Below, piece by piece: positions 14,268-22,231 of a stretch of DNA of 64,000 nucleotides. Origin of the DNA: VRUE01 sp963697695. Lineage in GTDB: Bacteria; Actinomycetota; Thermoleophilia; Solirubrobacterales; 70-9. The number at the start of each line of letters is the position of its first letter. Position 1 is the first letter of the stretch. Location: positions 620,001 through 684,000 of the forward strand of contig OY969094.1 in assembly GCA_963697695.1 (NCBI GenBank). Reading direction: 5' to 3'. The notes beneath the pieces were generated by a model that made no database searches, was not told where the DNA came from, and was given only the letters and a program-made list of their open reading frames with translations. A program made the translations under genes and the position numbers.

Positions 14268-16240
14268 ACCAGTCCGCAGCGGAGAAGCTCTGGGAACCGT
14301 CTGCCGAGCTGGTCGAGCGCTCGCGCCTGAGCGAGTACATGCGCTGGCTCGAGGCCGAGCGCGGGCTCAGCTTCGACGGCTACGACGAGCTCTGGCGCTG
14401 GTCGGTCGACGACCTCGAGGCATTCTGGTCCTCGATCTGGGACTTCTTCGGGGTGCAGGCCGACGGCGAGTACGAGCAAGCGCTCGGCAGCAGTGAGATG
14501 CCGGGCGCCGAGTGGTTCGCCGGCTCCCGCCTCAACTACGCCGAGCACGTCTTCGCCGGCAAGGACGACACCGAGACGGCAATTCTGCACGCGTCGGAGC
14601 TGCGCGAGCTGGACGAGCTGAGCTGGGGCGAGCTGCGGACTCAGGTTGCCGCCGTTGCCGCCGGCCTGCGCGCGCTCGGGGTCGAGCGGGGCGACCGCGT
14701 CGCCGCCTACATGCCGAACATCCCGGAGGCGATCGTCGCCTTCCTCGCCAGCGCGGGCATCGGCGCGATCTGGTCGAGCTGCTCGCCCGACTTCGGCCCG
14801 GCCAGCGTCGTCGACCGCTTCGCCCAGATCGAGCCCAAGGTCCTCTTCGCGGTCGACGGCTACCGCTACGGCGGCAAGGACTTCGACCGCCGCGAGACGC
14901 TGGCCCGCCTCCAGGCCGAGATGCCGAGCCTCGAGCGCACCGTCGTCCTCCCCTACCTCGACCCCGATCCCGACCTCTCCCCCCTGCGCGATGCGATGCG
15001 CTGGGACGAGCTGCTCGCCTCCGGCGAGGGCGCCGAGCTCGTCTTCGACCGCGTCCCCTTCGACCACCCGCTCTGGGTCCTCTACTCCTCCGGCACCACC
15101 GGCCTGCCGAAGGCGATCGTCCAGGGCCAGGGCGGCATCCTGCTCGAGCACCTGAAGAAGCTCCATCTCCACGTCGACGCCCACCCCGGCGACCGCCTCT
15201 TCTGGTTCACGACCACCGGCTGGATGATGTGGAACTTCCTCGTCTCCGGCCTGCTGACCCGGGCGGCGATCGTCCTCTACGACGGCAACCCCGGCCACCC
15301 GGACATGGGCGTGCTCTGGGACCTCGCCGAGCGCGCCGGGGTGACGATGTTCGGCACCAGCGCCTCCTACATCGCCGCCTGCATGAAGGCCGGCGTCGAG
15401 CCCGGGGCCGGCCGCGACCTCAGCCGCCTCGGCGCGGTCGGGTCAACCGGCTCCCCCCTCTCCCCCGAGGGCTTCGACTGGATCTACGAGCACCTCGGCG
15501 AGGACACCTGGCTCTTCTCGACCAGCGGCGGCACCGACCTCTGCACCGCCTTCGTCGGCGGCTGCGCCCTGCTCCCGGTCTACCGTGGCGAGCTGCAGGC
15601 GCGCGCGCTCGGCGCCGCGGTCGAGGCCTGGGACGAGGAGGGCAAGCCGCTGACCGGAGAGGTAGGCGAGCTGGTCGTCACCGAGCCGATGCCCTCGATG
15701 CCGGTCTTCTTCTGGAACGACCCCGACGGCGAGCGTTACCGCGCCAGCTACTTCGAGCACTACCCAGGCGTCTGGCGCCACGGCGACTGGATCGAGATCA
15801 CCGAGCGCGGCACCGCGATCATCTACGGGCGCTCGGACTCGACGATCAACCGCTCCGGCATCCGTATGGGGACGAGCGAGATATACCGCGCCGTGCTCGG
15901 CGTCGAGGCGATCGTCGACGCCCTCGTCGTCGACGTTCCCCGCCCCGGGACCGAGGGCTGGATGCCGCTCTTCGTCGTCCTGCGCGAGGGCGCCGAGCTG
16001 GACGACGAGCTGCGGCGCGAGATCGCCCGCCGCGTGCGCGAGCAGTGCTCCCCGCGTCACGTCCCCGACGAGGTCCTCGAGATCGCCGAGGTGCCACGCA
16101 CCCTCAGCGGCAAGGTGCTCGAGGTGCCGGTGAAGCGGATCCTGATGGGCACCCCTCCCGAGCAAGCCGCCAGCCGCGACTCACTTGCCAACCCCTCAGC
16201 TCTGGACTACTTCGTCGAGCTTTCTGACTCGCTTGATTAG
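14264..16240 (+). CDS. aacS: acetoacetyl-CoA synthetase
   Basis: A 658-residue ANL-superfamily enzyme (acetoacetate + ATP + CoA to acetoacetyl-CoA). The N-terminus LWEPSAELVERSRLSEYMRW and WFAGSRLNYAEHVFAG are typical of acetoacetyl-CoA synthetases rather than acetyl-CoA synthetases. The AMP-binding motif is YSSGTTGLPKAI (about 274-285), followed by FSTSGGTDLCTAF and the hinge GRSDSTINRSGIRMG. The C-terminal catalytic Lys is in RTLSGKVLEVP. GTG start overlaps the MBL gene. The stop codon TAG lies in the first arm of an inverted repeat shared with the convergent acyl-CoA carboxylase. The nearby HMG-CoA lyase produces acetoacetate, its substrate. Confidence 0.92.
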   Translation: MNQSAAEKLWEPSAELVERSRLSEYMRWLEAERGLSFDGYDELWRWSVDDLEAFWSSIWDFFGVQADGEYEQALGSSEMPGAEWFAGSRLNYAEHVFAGKDDTETAILHASELRELDELSWGELRTQVAAVAAGLRALGVERGDRVAAYMPNIPEAIVAFLASAGIGAIWSSCSPDFGPASVVDRFAQIEPKVLFAVDGYRYGGKDFDRRETLARLQAEMPSLERTVVLPYLDPDPDLSPLRDAMRWDELLASGEGAELVFDRVPFDHPLWVLYSSGTTGLPKAIVQGQGGILLEHLKKLHLHVDAHPGDRLFWFTTTGWMMWNFLVSGLLTRAAIVLYDGNPGHPDMGVLWDLAERAGVTMFGTSASYIAACMKAGVEPGAGRDLSRLGAVGSTGSPLSPEGFDWIYEHLGEDTWLFSTSGGTDLCTAFVGGCALLPVYRGELQARALGAAVEAWDEEGKPLTGEVGELVVTEPMPSMPVFFWNDPDGERYRASYFEHYPGVWRHGDWIEITERGTAIIYGRSDSTINRSGIRMGTSEIYRAVLGVEAIVDALVVDVPRPGTEGWMPLFVVLREGAELDDELRREIARRVREQCSPRHVPDEVLEIAEVPRTLSGKVLEVPVKRILMGTPPEQAASRDSLANPSALDYFVELSDSLD

Positions 16241-16351
16241 GCCCATCCCGGTAGGGGTGGAACGTCTTGTACTTTTTCGGCGATCCAGTCTCGGACGGCC
16301 TCAACCGTTCCGCCGAAAAAGTTAAGTGAAACCCCTACCGGGATGGGCCTA
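16238..16351. terminator. nested inverted repeat between convergent genes (bidirectional terminator-like)
   Basis: A perfect 21-bp inverted repeat (16238-16258 with 16331-16351) encloses a perfect 12-bp one (ACTTTTTCGGCG at 16271-16282 with its complement at 16311-16322). The outer arms contain the TAG stop codons of both convergent genes (16238-16240 and, on the minus strand, 16349-16351). The A/T runs inside the inner arms would give U-rich stretches in either direction. Confidence 0.75.
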
Positions 16352-17869
16352 CGCAGGCGTAATCGGGTTGCGCCGCTCGGCGAAGTCCCGCCGCTTGGCG
16401 GCGGTCATCGCGAAGCGGCGGACCAGGTCGGCGCGCAGGTCCTGCGGCTCGACCACGGCGTCGACGACCAGCTCGGAGGCGAGGTGGAGGAGGTCGATGT
16501 CCTCGGCGTATTCCTCGCGCTTCTGGGCGACGAAGGCCTCGCGCTCGGCCTCGTCCTCGATCGCCTGGATCTGGTTGTAGAAGACGGCGTTGACCGCCGC
16601 CTGCGGGCCCATCACGGCGATCGAGGCGCTGGGCAGGGCGATGCAGCAGTCCGGCTCGAAGGCCGGCCCGGCCATCGCGTAGAGACCGGCGCCGTAGGCC
16701 TTGCGCACGACCACCGAGATCTTCGGCACGGTCGCTTCGGAGACGGCGCTGATCATCTTGGCGCCGTGGCGGATGATCCCCTGGCGCTCGACCGCGGTGC
16801 CGATCATGAAGCCCGGCACGTCGGCGAGGAAGAGCAGCGGCAGGTTGAAGGCGTTGCAGGTCTGGATGAAGCGCGCCGCCTTGTCGGCCGAGTCGACGAA
16901 GAGGACGCCACCGGTGTACTTCGGCTGGTTGGCGACGACGCCGATCGCGCGGCCGTCGAGCCGCCCGTAGCCGACGATCAGCTCCTTGGCCCAGCGTTTG
17001 TGGACAGGCAGGAAGCTGTCGGCGTCGAGCAGCGAGTCGAGCAGCAGCTGCATGTCGAAGGGACGGTTCTCGTCGGCGGGGACGATCTCGGCGATCGGCG
17101 TCTGCGAGGCCGGCTCCGCCGGGGGTGCCGACGGCGGCTCCTCGCGCCAATTGCCCGGCATGTAGGAGAGGTAACGCTGGGCGAGGTCGATCGCCTCCTC
17201 GTCGCTCTTGACCAGGAAGTGGCCGCAGCCGGAGACCCCGGTGTGCATCTTCGCCCCGCCCATCTCCTCCAGGCTCACCGTTTCGCCGATCACCATCTCC
17301 GCCATCCGCGGCGAGCCCAGGTACATCGAGGCGTTGCCGTCGCGCATGATCACCACGTCGCAGAAGGCCGGGATGTAGGCGCCGCCGGCGGCGCTCGGCC
17401 CGAAGAGCAGGCAGACCTGCGGCACCTGGCCGGAGAGTCGCACCTCGTTGTGAAAGATCCGCCCGGCGCCGCGGCGGCCGGGGAACATCTGCACCTGGTC
17501 GGTGATCCGCGCCCCGGCCGAGTCGACCAGGTAGACCATCGGCACCTGCAGGCTCAGCGCCCGCTCCTGGATGCGGAGGATCTTCTCCACCGTCTTCGGA
17601 CCCCAGGAGCCGGCCTTGACGGTTGGGTCGTTGGCCATCAGGGCGACGCGGCGGCCACCGATCGTCGCCAGGCCGGTGACGACGCCGTCGGCGCCGAGGC
17701 CTTCCTTCTCCCAGTTGGCGAGCGCAGCTTCCTCGGCGAAGGAGCCGGAGTCGACGAGCCGCTCGACCCGCTCGCGCACGGGCAGCTTGCCCTGCTCCTC
17801 GGTCTTCTCGTGGTGGCGCTGGGGGCCGCCGGAGAGGGCGGCCTCCAGGGCCTTTGCGAAGTCGCTCAC
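16349..17869 (-). CDS. acyl-CoA carboxylase, carboxyltransferase (beta) subunit
   Basis: A 506-residue biotin-dependent carboxyltransferase. N-domain signatures: EERGxxADGV-type segment GLGADGVVTGLATIGGRRVA, DSAGARITDQVQMFPGRRG and GPSAAGGAYIPAF. C-domain: YTGGVLFVDSADKAARFIQT and LADVPGFMIGTAVERQGIIR then AYGAGLYAM. Family members carboxylate methylcrotonyl-, geranyl-, propionyl- or acetyl-CoA. The adjacent HMG-CoA lyase favours a 3-methylcrotonyl-CoA (leucine) role, but no biotin-carrier/biotin carboxylase gene is nearby to confirm it. GTG at 17869 (VSDFAKALEAAL) is chosen since an earlier start at 17929 would run into the upstream gene. Confidence 0.88.
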   Translation of the reverse strand: MSDFAKALEAALSGGPQRHHEKTEEQGKLPVRERVERLVDSGSFAEEAALANWEKEGLGADGVVTGLATIGGRRVALMANDPTVKAGSWGPKTVEKILRIQERALSLQVPMVYLVDSAGARITDQVQMFPGRRGAGRIFHNEVRLSGQVPQVCLLFGPSAAGGAYIPAFCDVVIMRDGNASMYLGSPRMAEMVIGETVSLEEMGGAKMHTGVSGCGHFLVKSDEEAIDLAQRYLSYMPGNWREEPPSAPPAEPASQTPIAEIVPADENRPFDMQLLLDSLLDADSFLPVHKRWAKELIVGYGRLDGRAIGVVANQPKYTGGVLFVDSADKAARFIQTCNAFNLPLLFLADVPGFMIGTAVERQGIIRHGAKMISAVSEATVPKISVVVRKAYGAGLYAMAGPAFEPDCCIALPSASIAVMGPQAAVNAVFYNQIQAIEDEAEREAFVAQKREEYAEDIDLLHLASELVVDAVVEPQDLRADLVRRFAMTAAKRRDFAERRNPITPA

Positions 17870-17879
17870 GGCCGAGAGC

Positions 17880-18809
17880 CTAGTCGGACTGGCCGCCGAG
17901 CCAGTCGACCGGACCGGCTCGCAATACATGTGCCCCGAGCGGGCGGCCGAGCACCTCTTGCGCGGCGCGCGAGGCCTCGATCAGCGCCGGCAGGTCGATC
18001 CCGGTCTCGACGCCCATCTCGTGCAGCATCGAGACCACGTCCTCGCTGGAGACGTTGCCGGTGGCGCCGGCCGGCACCGGGCAGCCGCCGAGCTCGCCGA
18101 AGCTCGCCTCGAAGGACTCGACCCCCTCCTCGAGGGCGGCGAGGACGTTGGCCAGCCCCTGGCCGCGGGTGTTGTGGAAGTGGGCGGTCAGCTCGACCCC
18201 GCCGAGGCGCTCGCGCGCAGCGGCGAAGAACTCGTGCACCTGGCGAGGATTGGCCATCCCGGTCGTGTCGCCGAAGCCGACCTCGGCGCAGCCGGCCGTC
18301 GCCAGCCGCGCGGCGATCTCGAAGACCCGCTCCTGCGGCACCTCGCCCTCATACGGGCAGCCGAAGGAGGTCGAGATCACCCCCTCGCAGCGCAGCCCCG
18401 CCTCGCGGGCACCGGCGAGGGTCCGCCCCAGCCCCTCGAGCGACTCCTCGATCGAGCGGTTGACGTTCTTGCGGTTGTGGGTCTCCGACGCGGAGAGGAA
18501 GACGTTGATCTCATCGAAGCGGTCGCGCTGGGCGAGCGCCCGCTCGAGCCCGCGCTCGTTCGGGATCAGAACCGAGAAGGCGACCCCCTCGCGCCGCTCG
18601 ACCCCCGCCAGCACCTCCTCGGCATCGGAGAGCTGGGGGATCACGTCGGCGCGAACGAAGGAGGTCACCTCCAGCCGCTGCAACCCGGTGGCCGAGAGCA
18701 GGTCGATCAGCCGGATCTTCTCGGCGGTCGGGATCGTCTCCGGCTCGTTCTGGAAGCCGTCGCGAGGTCCGACCTCGCGGATGCGGACCTTGCTCGGCAG
18801 CGCGCTCAT
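17880..18809 (-). CDS. hydroxymethylglutaryl-CoA lyase
   Basis: A 309-residue HMGL-like TIM-barrel lyase (HMG-CoA to acetoacetate + acetyl-CoA). Catalytic/metal residues: REVGPRDGFQNE (Arg-Asp, about 11-22), TSFVRADVIPQLSD, TAHFHNTRG (two His ligands) and the GCPVPAGATGNVSSEDVV loop, a variant of the family GGCP-ATGN signature containing the active-site Cys. Length is normal. It sits 10 nt upstream of the carboxylase beta gene on the same strand. HMG-CoA lyase plus acetoacetyl-CoA synthetase would close a route from leucine-type HMG-CoA to acetoacetyl-CoA. Confidence 0.88.
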   Translation of the reverse strand: MSALPSKVRIREVGPRDGFQNEPETIPTAEKIRLIDLLSATGLQRLEVTSFVRADVIPQLSDAEEVLAGVERREGVAFSVLIPNERGLERALAQRDRFDEINVFLSASETHNRKNVNRSIEESLEGLGRTLAGAREAGLRCEGVISTSFGCPYEGEVPQERVFEIAARLATAGCAEVGFGDTTGMANPRQVHEFFAAARERLGGVELTAHFHNTRGQGLANVLAALEEGVESFEASFGELGGCPVPAGATGNVSSEDVVSMLHEMGVETGIDLPALIEASRAAQEVLGRPLGAHVLRAGPVDWLGGQSD

Positions 18810-18821
18810 CGGGATTCGAGC

Positions 18822-19211
18822 CTACGCAGTCGGCGGACCGGCCTGGCCGACGACGCGCCGCTCGTGGGTGCCGACGCCGATAGTGCGCTCGCCTTCGGTC
18901 ACCTCGACCTCGAAGCGCAGCTTGCGCCCTTCGACGACCTCGCGCAGCGTCGCTCGCGTCCGGCAGGTCGCCCCCTCCGCTGCCGCCGCAACGTGCTTGA
19001 TGCAGACCTCGAAGCCGACCGTCGCCTGTCCCTCGGGCAGGTGCTCGAAGGCAAGCATCGAGGCGCTGCCCTCCATCATCCCGATCATCCCCGGCGTCGA
19101 GAGCACGCCGGTGCCGATCGTGCCGCCGACATTGGTGACCAGCGGCGGCGCGACCGTGAACTCGTCGCTGCGCTCGATCCCCGGGACAAGCCCCTGCTCC
19201 AGCTCGGCCAT
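18822..19211 (-). CDS. hotdog-fold acyl-CoA thioesterase (FlK-like)
   Basis: A 129-residue hotdog-fold protein: APPLVTNVGGTIGTGVLSTP, MLAFEHLPEGQATVGFEVCI and KHVAAAAEGATCRTRATL. This layout resembles fluoroacetyl-CoA thioesterase (FlK)-like proteins (YxTPxxxxxxE and GxxVxxxHxxA patterns). It may release CoA from short acyl-CoAs. ATG overlaps the stop of the upstream SDR by ATGA, so it is co-translated with the SDR and precedes the HMG-CoA lyase by 12 nt. Confidence 0.8.
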   Translation of the reverse strand: MAELEQGLVPGIERSDEFTVAPPLVTNVGGTIGTGVLSTPGMIGMMEGSASMLAFEHLPEGQATVGFEVCIKHVAAAAEGATCRTRATLREVVEGRKLRFEVEVTEGERTIGVGTHERRVVGQAGPPTA

Positions 19212-19945
19212 CAGACCATCCCCAGACCGCCGCTGACGCCGAGGGTCTCGCCGGTGACATAGATGGCGTCGTCGGAGACAAGGAAGGCGGCTGCGGCTGC
19301 GACCTCCTCGGGCTGACCGAGACGATGCATCTGGGTCGCCGCCTTCATCGTCTCGATCACTTTCTCGCCGATCTCGCCGAACTCCTTGGCGCCCATCAGC
19401 AGCGGTGTCTCGATCGGGCCGGGAGCGATCGAGTTGGCGGTGATGCCGTAGCGCGCGTTCTCGCGCGCGATCGCCTTCATGAAGGCGACGATGCCGCCCT
19501 TTGCCGCCGAGTAGACGGCGGAGCCCTTGGAGCCGACCCGCCCCGCCTCCGAGGAGATGCTGAGGATGCGGCCGTACTTCGCCTCCTGCATTCCGGGCAG
19601 GGCGGCGAAGGTGCAGTTGAGGACGCCGACGAGGTTGATCCCGATCACCCGCTGCCACTGCTCGGGCGAGGTGTAGGTGAAGAAGCCGAACTCGTCGGTG
19701 CCGGCGTTGTTGACGAGGACGTCTAGCGTGCCGGTCGCCTCCAGCGCAGCCTGGGCGGAGGCGAGATCGGTGACGTCGAGCTCGAGCGCGTGCCCGGCGA
19801 TCTCGCCCGCGACCCTCTCGGCGCCCCCGGTGTCGATGTCGCCCACCCACACCTCGGCGCCCTCGGCGGCGAGGCGAGCGGCGATCGCAGCGCCAATCCC
19901 GCTGGCGCCGCCGGTAACCAGAGCCTTTCGTCCCTCCAGCCTCAC
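19211..19945 (-). CDS. short-chain dehydrogenase/reductase
   Basis: A 244-residue classical SDR: NAD-binding GGASGIGAAI (about 10-19), NNAG, catalytic Ser in SISSEAG and YSAAK (Tyr-Lys), and PGPIETPL after it. Specificity is not visible. The neighbours (HMG-CoA lyase, acetoacetyl-CoA synthetase, thioesterase) make a 3-hydroxyacyl or 3-hydroxybutyrate substrate reasonable. GTG at 19945 starts right at the Rossmann strand (VRLEGRKALVTGG). No Shine-Dalgarno is evident; a TATGCT box 9 nt upstream suggests a leaderless mRNA from a promoter shared with npdG. Confidence 0.88.
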   Translation of the reverse strand: MRLEGRKALVTGGASGIGAAIAARLAAEGAEVWVGDIDTGGAERVAGEIAGHALELDVTDLASAQAALEATGTLDVLVNNAGTDEFGFFTYTSPEQWQRVIGINLVGVLNCTFAALPGMQEAKYGRILSISSEAGRVGSKGSAVYSAAKGGIVAFMKAIARENARYGITANSIAPGPIETPLLMGAKEFGEIGEKVIETMKAATQMHRLGQPEEVAAAAAFLVSDDAIYVTGETLGVSGGLGMV

Positions 19946-19954
19946 AGGGCGAGC

Positions 19955-19964
19955 AGCATAGACT
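19955..19964. promoter_or_regulatory. overlapping divergent -10 boxes (leaderless pair)
   Basis: The 10 bp AGCATAGACT hold TAGACT (plus) and, on the other strand, TATGCT. Each ends 9 nt before the GTG start of its gene (npdG at 19974, SDR at 19945). The whole intergenic gap is only 28 bp, so both transcripts would start at or very near the start codon. Confidence 0.5.
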
Positions 19965-19973
19965 GGCGCGTCC

Positions 19974-20666
19974 GTGGCGGACCTGCCCACCATCCCGATC
20001 CTCGGCGGCACCGGCGCCCTCGGTGCGGGCCTGGCTCTGCGCTGGGCCAAGGCGGGGGCGCCGATCGCGATCGGCTCGCGCTCGGCCGAGCGGGCCGAGG
20101 AGGCGGCGGCGAAGCTACGAGACGCCGTCCCGGGCGCCGAGGTCGAGGGCCTGACCAACGACGAGGCCGCGCGTCGCGCCGAGATCGTCTTCCTCACCGT
20201 CCCCTTCCGCAACCAATCGGAGAACCTCAACAACCTGCGCGAGGTGCTGCAGCCGGGACAGATCCTGGTCGACTGCACCGTCCCGCTCGCCGCCGCGGTC
20301 AGCGGCAAGGCGACCCGCTCGCTCGGCGTCTGGCAGGGCTCCGCCGCCCAGCAGGCGCAGGAGATGGTCCCCGACGGCGTCACCGTGATCGCCGCGCTGC
20401 ACACCGTCGGCGCCCCGACCCTCTCCGACCCTGCGGCCGAGCTCGGCGAGGACGTCCTCGTCTGCGGCGACCGCAAGGCCGACAAGGCGCGGGTGGCGCA
20501 GCTGATCGAGCTGATCCCGGGCCTGCGGGCGGTCAACGCCGGCCCGCTCGAGATGGCCCGCATCGTCGAGCAGCTCACTCCACTGCTGATCTCGGTCAAC
20601 GTCCGTTACAAGGCCCACGCCGGCATCCAGCTGACCGGCCTGCCGGACGGCGATCACTGGGCCTAG
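19974..20666 (+). CDS. npdG: NADPH:F420 oxidoreductase (F420-dependent NADP reductase)
   Basis: A 230-residue enzyme moving hydride between NADP(H) and coenzyme F420. N-terminal Rossmann motif ILGGTGALGAGLALRWAKAG (about 9-28), the NADP-selecting IGSRSAERAEEAA, then FLTVPFRNQSENL and the C-terminal AGPLEMARIVEQLTPLLI. These features, with the following cofD-cofC-cofE genes, identify it. It begins the plus-strand F420 operon and is divergent from the SDR. The stop codon directly abuts the cofD start. Confidence 0.92.
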   Translation: MADLPTIPILGGTGALGAGLALRWAKAGAPIAIGSRSAERAEEAAAKLRDAVPGAEVEGLTNDEAARRAEIVFLTVPFRNQSENLNNLREVLQPGQILVDCTVPLAAAVSGKATRSLGVWQGSAAQQAQEMVPDGVTVIAALHTVGAPTLSDPAAELGEDVLVCGDRKADKARVAQLIELIPGLRAVNAGPLEMARIVEQLTPLLISVNVRYKAHAGIQLTGLPDGDHWA

Positions 20667-21593
20667 ATGCGCGTCGTCCTGCTCGCCGGCGGCACCGGCG
20701 GCGCCAAGCTCGCCGCCGGGATGCAGGAGGAGATCGGCTCCGACCTCTCGGTGGTCGCCAACACCGGCGATGACATCGAGACGCTCGGCGTCCACGTCTC
20801 CCCCGACCCCGACCTGGTCACCTACTGGCTGAGCGGGGAAATCGACGAGGAGCGCGGCTGGGGCCTGCGCAACGACAGCTTCACCGTCTTCGAGCGGCTG
20901 ACAAAGCTCGGGGCACCCAGCTGGTTCGGGCTCTCCGACCGCGACCTCGCCGCCTGCCTCTACCGCCGCCAGTTCCTCGGCGAGGGCGGGCGGCTGACCG
21001 ACGCCCAGGCGCAGATCGCCCGCGGGCTCGGGGTCGAGGCCCGGGTTCTGCCGATGTGCGAGACACCGGTCCGGACCAAGGTGCTGACCGCGGCCGGCAC
21101 GCGCGGGCTGCAGGAGTACCTGATCGTCGACCGCGGTGAGCCGCAGGTCCACGGCGTCGAGCTGGAGGGCATCGAGGCGGCCGAGCCGAGTGCCGAGGTG
21201 CTGGAGGCGCTGCGCTGGGCCGAGGCGATCGTGATCGGCCCCTCCAACCCGGTGATCAGCATCGGACCGATCCTCGCCGTGCCGGGAATGACCGAGGCGA
21301 TCGCCGCCTCGGAGGCGCCGGTGGTCGCGGTCAGCCCCTTCGTCGCCGGCGAGGTCGTCAAGGGCCCGACCGAGCGCTTCATGCAGGCCCTCGGCCGCCC
21401 CTCGACCGCGGCCGGAGTCGCCTCCCTTTACACCGGCCTGATCGACGCGATGGTCGTCGACGAGGACGACCCGGACCCGCCGCCGGCCGAGATCCCGACC
21501 CTGGCGGCGCCGACCCTGATGGGGGGCGCGCCCGGGCGCGCCCGCGTGGCGCGCATCGTCCTCGACTACGCCGCTAGCCTCGCTTCGGCTTGA
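20667..21593 (+). CDS. cofD: 2-phospho-L-lactate (or phosphoenolpyruvyl) transferase CofD/FbiA
   Basis: A 308-residue CofD/FbiA: transfers the phospholactyl or phosphoenolpyruvyl group from its GDP/GTP-derived donor to FO. Family start VVLLAGGTGGAKLAAGMQ, VVANTGDDIETLGVHVSPD and AIVIGPSNPVISIGPILA are all present, and length is normal. ATG follows the npdG stop with no gap. The C-terminus overlaps the TTG start of cofC. In actinobacteria the donor is thought to derive from phosphoenolpyruvate; sequence does not decide this. Confidence 0.95.
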   Translation: MRVVLLAGGTGGAKLAAGMQEEIGSDLSVVANTGDDIETLGVHVSPDPDLVTYWLSGEIDEERGWGLRNDSFTVFERLTKLGAPSWFGLSDRDLAACLYRRQFLGEGGRLTDAQAQIARGLGVEARVLPMCETPVRTKVLTAAGTRGLQEYLIVDRGEPQVHGVELEGIEAAEPSAEVLEALRWAEAIVIGPSNPVISIGPILAVPGMTEAIAASEAPVVAVSPFVAGEVVKGPTERFMQALGRPSTAAGVASLYTGLIDAMVVDEDDPDPPPAEIPTLAAPTLMGGAPGRARVARIVLDYAASLASA

Positions 21594-22231
21594 AGGCGAC
21601 CGCGGTACTCCCCGTAAAGCGCTTCGACGTGGCGAAGCAGCGCCTCGCCGCGGGCATGGACGCCGGGCGGCGCACAGCTCTCGTCCTGGCGATGCTCGGC
21701 GACGTGCTGGAGGCGATCGGAGCCTCGCGCTCGATCGAGCGCACGATCGTCGTCACCGACGAGCCGCGCGCAGCCGAGATCGCCGTGGCGACCGGAGCGG
21801 AGGTCCTGCCCGACAGCACGGACAGCGGCCACTCCGACGCCACGCTGACGGGCATCGCCCGCGCCGCGGAGCTCGGCGCAAGCTGTGTCGTCCTGCTTCC
21901 CAGCGACTGCCCCCTGCTCGAGCCGCGCGAGCTCGACCGCCTGCTTACGGGGATGCCTCAGCGCTTCGTCGCGGTCGTCCCCGACCGCCACGGCGAGGGC
22001 ACCAACGCGCTGGCGCTGGCGCCGCCGGACGCGATCCGGCCCGCCTTCGGCGAGGGAAGCCGCGCCCGCCACGTCGCCGCCGCGCGCGAGGCGGGGATTC
22101 CCTTCGGCGTCGAAGAGCTGCCCTCGCTGGCGCTCGACCTCGACACCCCGGCCGACGTTGTCGCCCTGACCCGCGAGCTGGAGACGCGCCCGGGACGGGG
22201 GAAGCGAACCGCGAAGGCGCTCGGGCTATGA
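21590..22231 (+). CDS. cofC: 2-phospho-L-lactate/PEP guanylyltransferase CofC/FbiD
   Basis: A 213-residue nucleotidyltransferase: TAVLPVKRFDVAKQRLA (nucleotide/sugar binding start), IVVTDEPRAAEIA, VVLLPSDCPLLEPRELDRL (acidic metal site) and VVPDRHGEGTNALALAPP. It activates phospholactate or PEP with GTP for CofD. TTG start at 21590 within TTGA overlapping the cofD stop; downstream ATGA overlap with cofE. Gene order npdG-cofD-cofC-cofE indicates one operon. Confidence 0.93.
   Translation: MKATAVLPVKRFDVAKQRLAAGMDAGRRTALVLAMLGDVLEAIGASRSIERTIVVTDEPRAAEIAVATGAEVLPDSTDSGHSDATLTGIARAAELGASCVVLLPSDCPLLEPRELDRLLTGMPQRFVAVVPDRHGEGTNALALAPPDAIRPAFGEGSRARHVAAAREAGIPFGVEELPSLALDLDTPADVVALTRELETRPGRGKRTAKALGL

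Noticed and set aside
14045..15298. 417-codon minus-strand frame inside acetoacetyl-CoA synthetase
   Set aside because: Shadow frame with Ala/Gly/Val/Asp composition typical of GC-rich antisense; sense strand has all family motifs.
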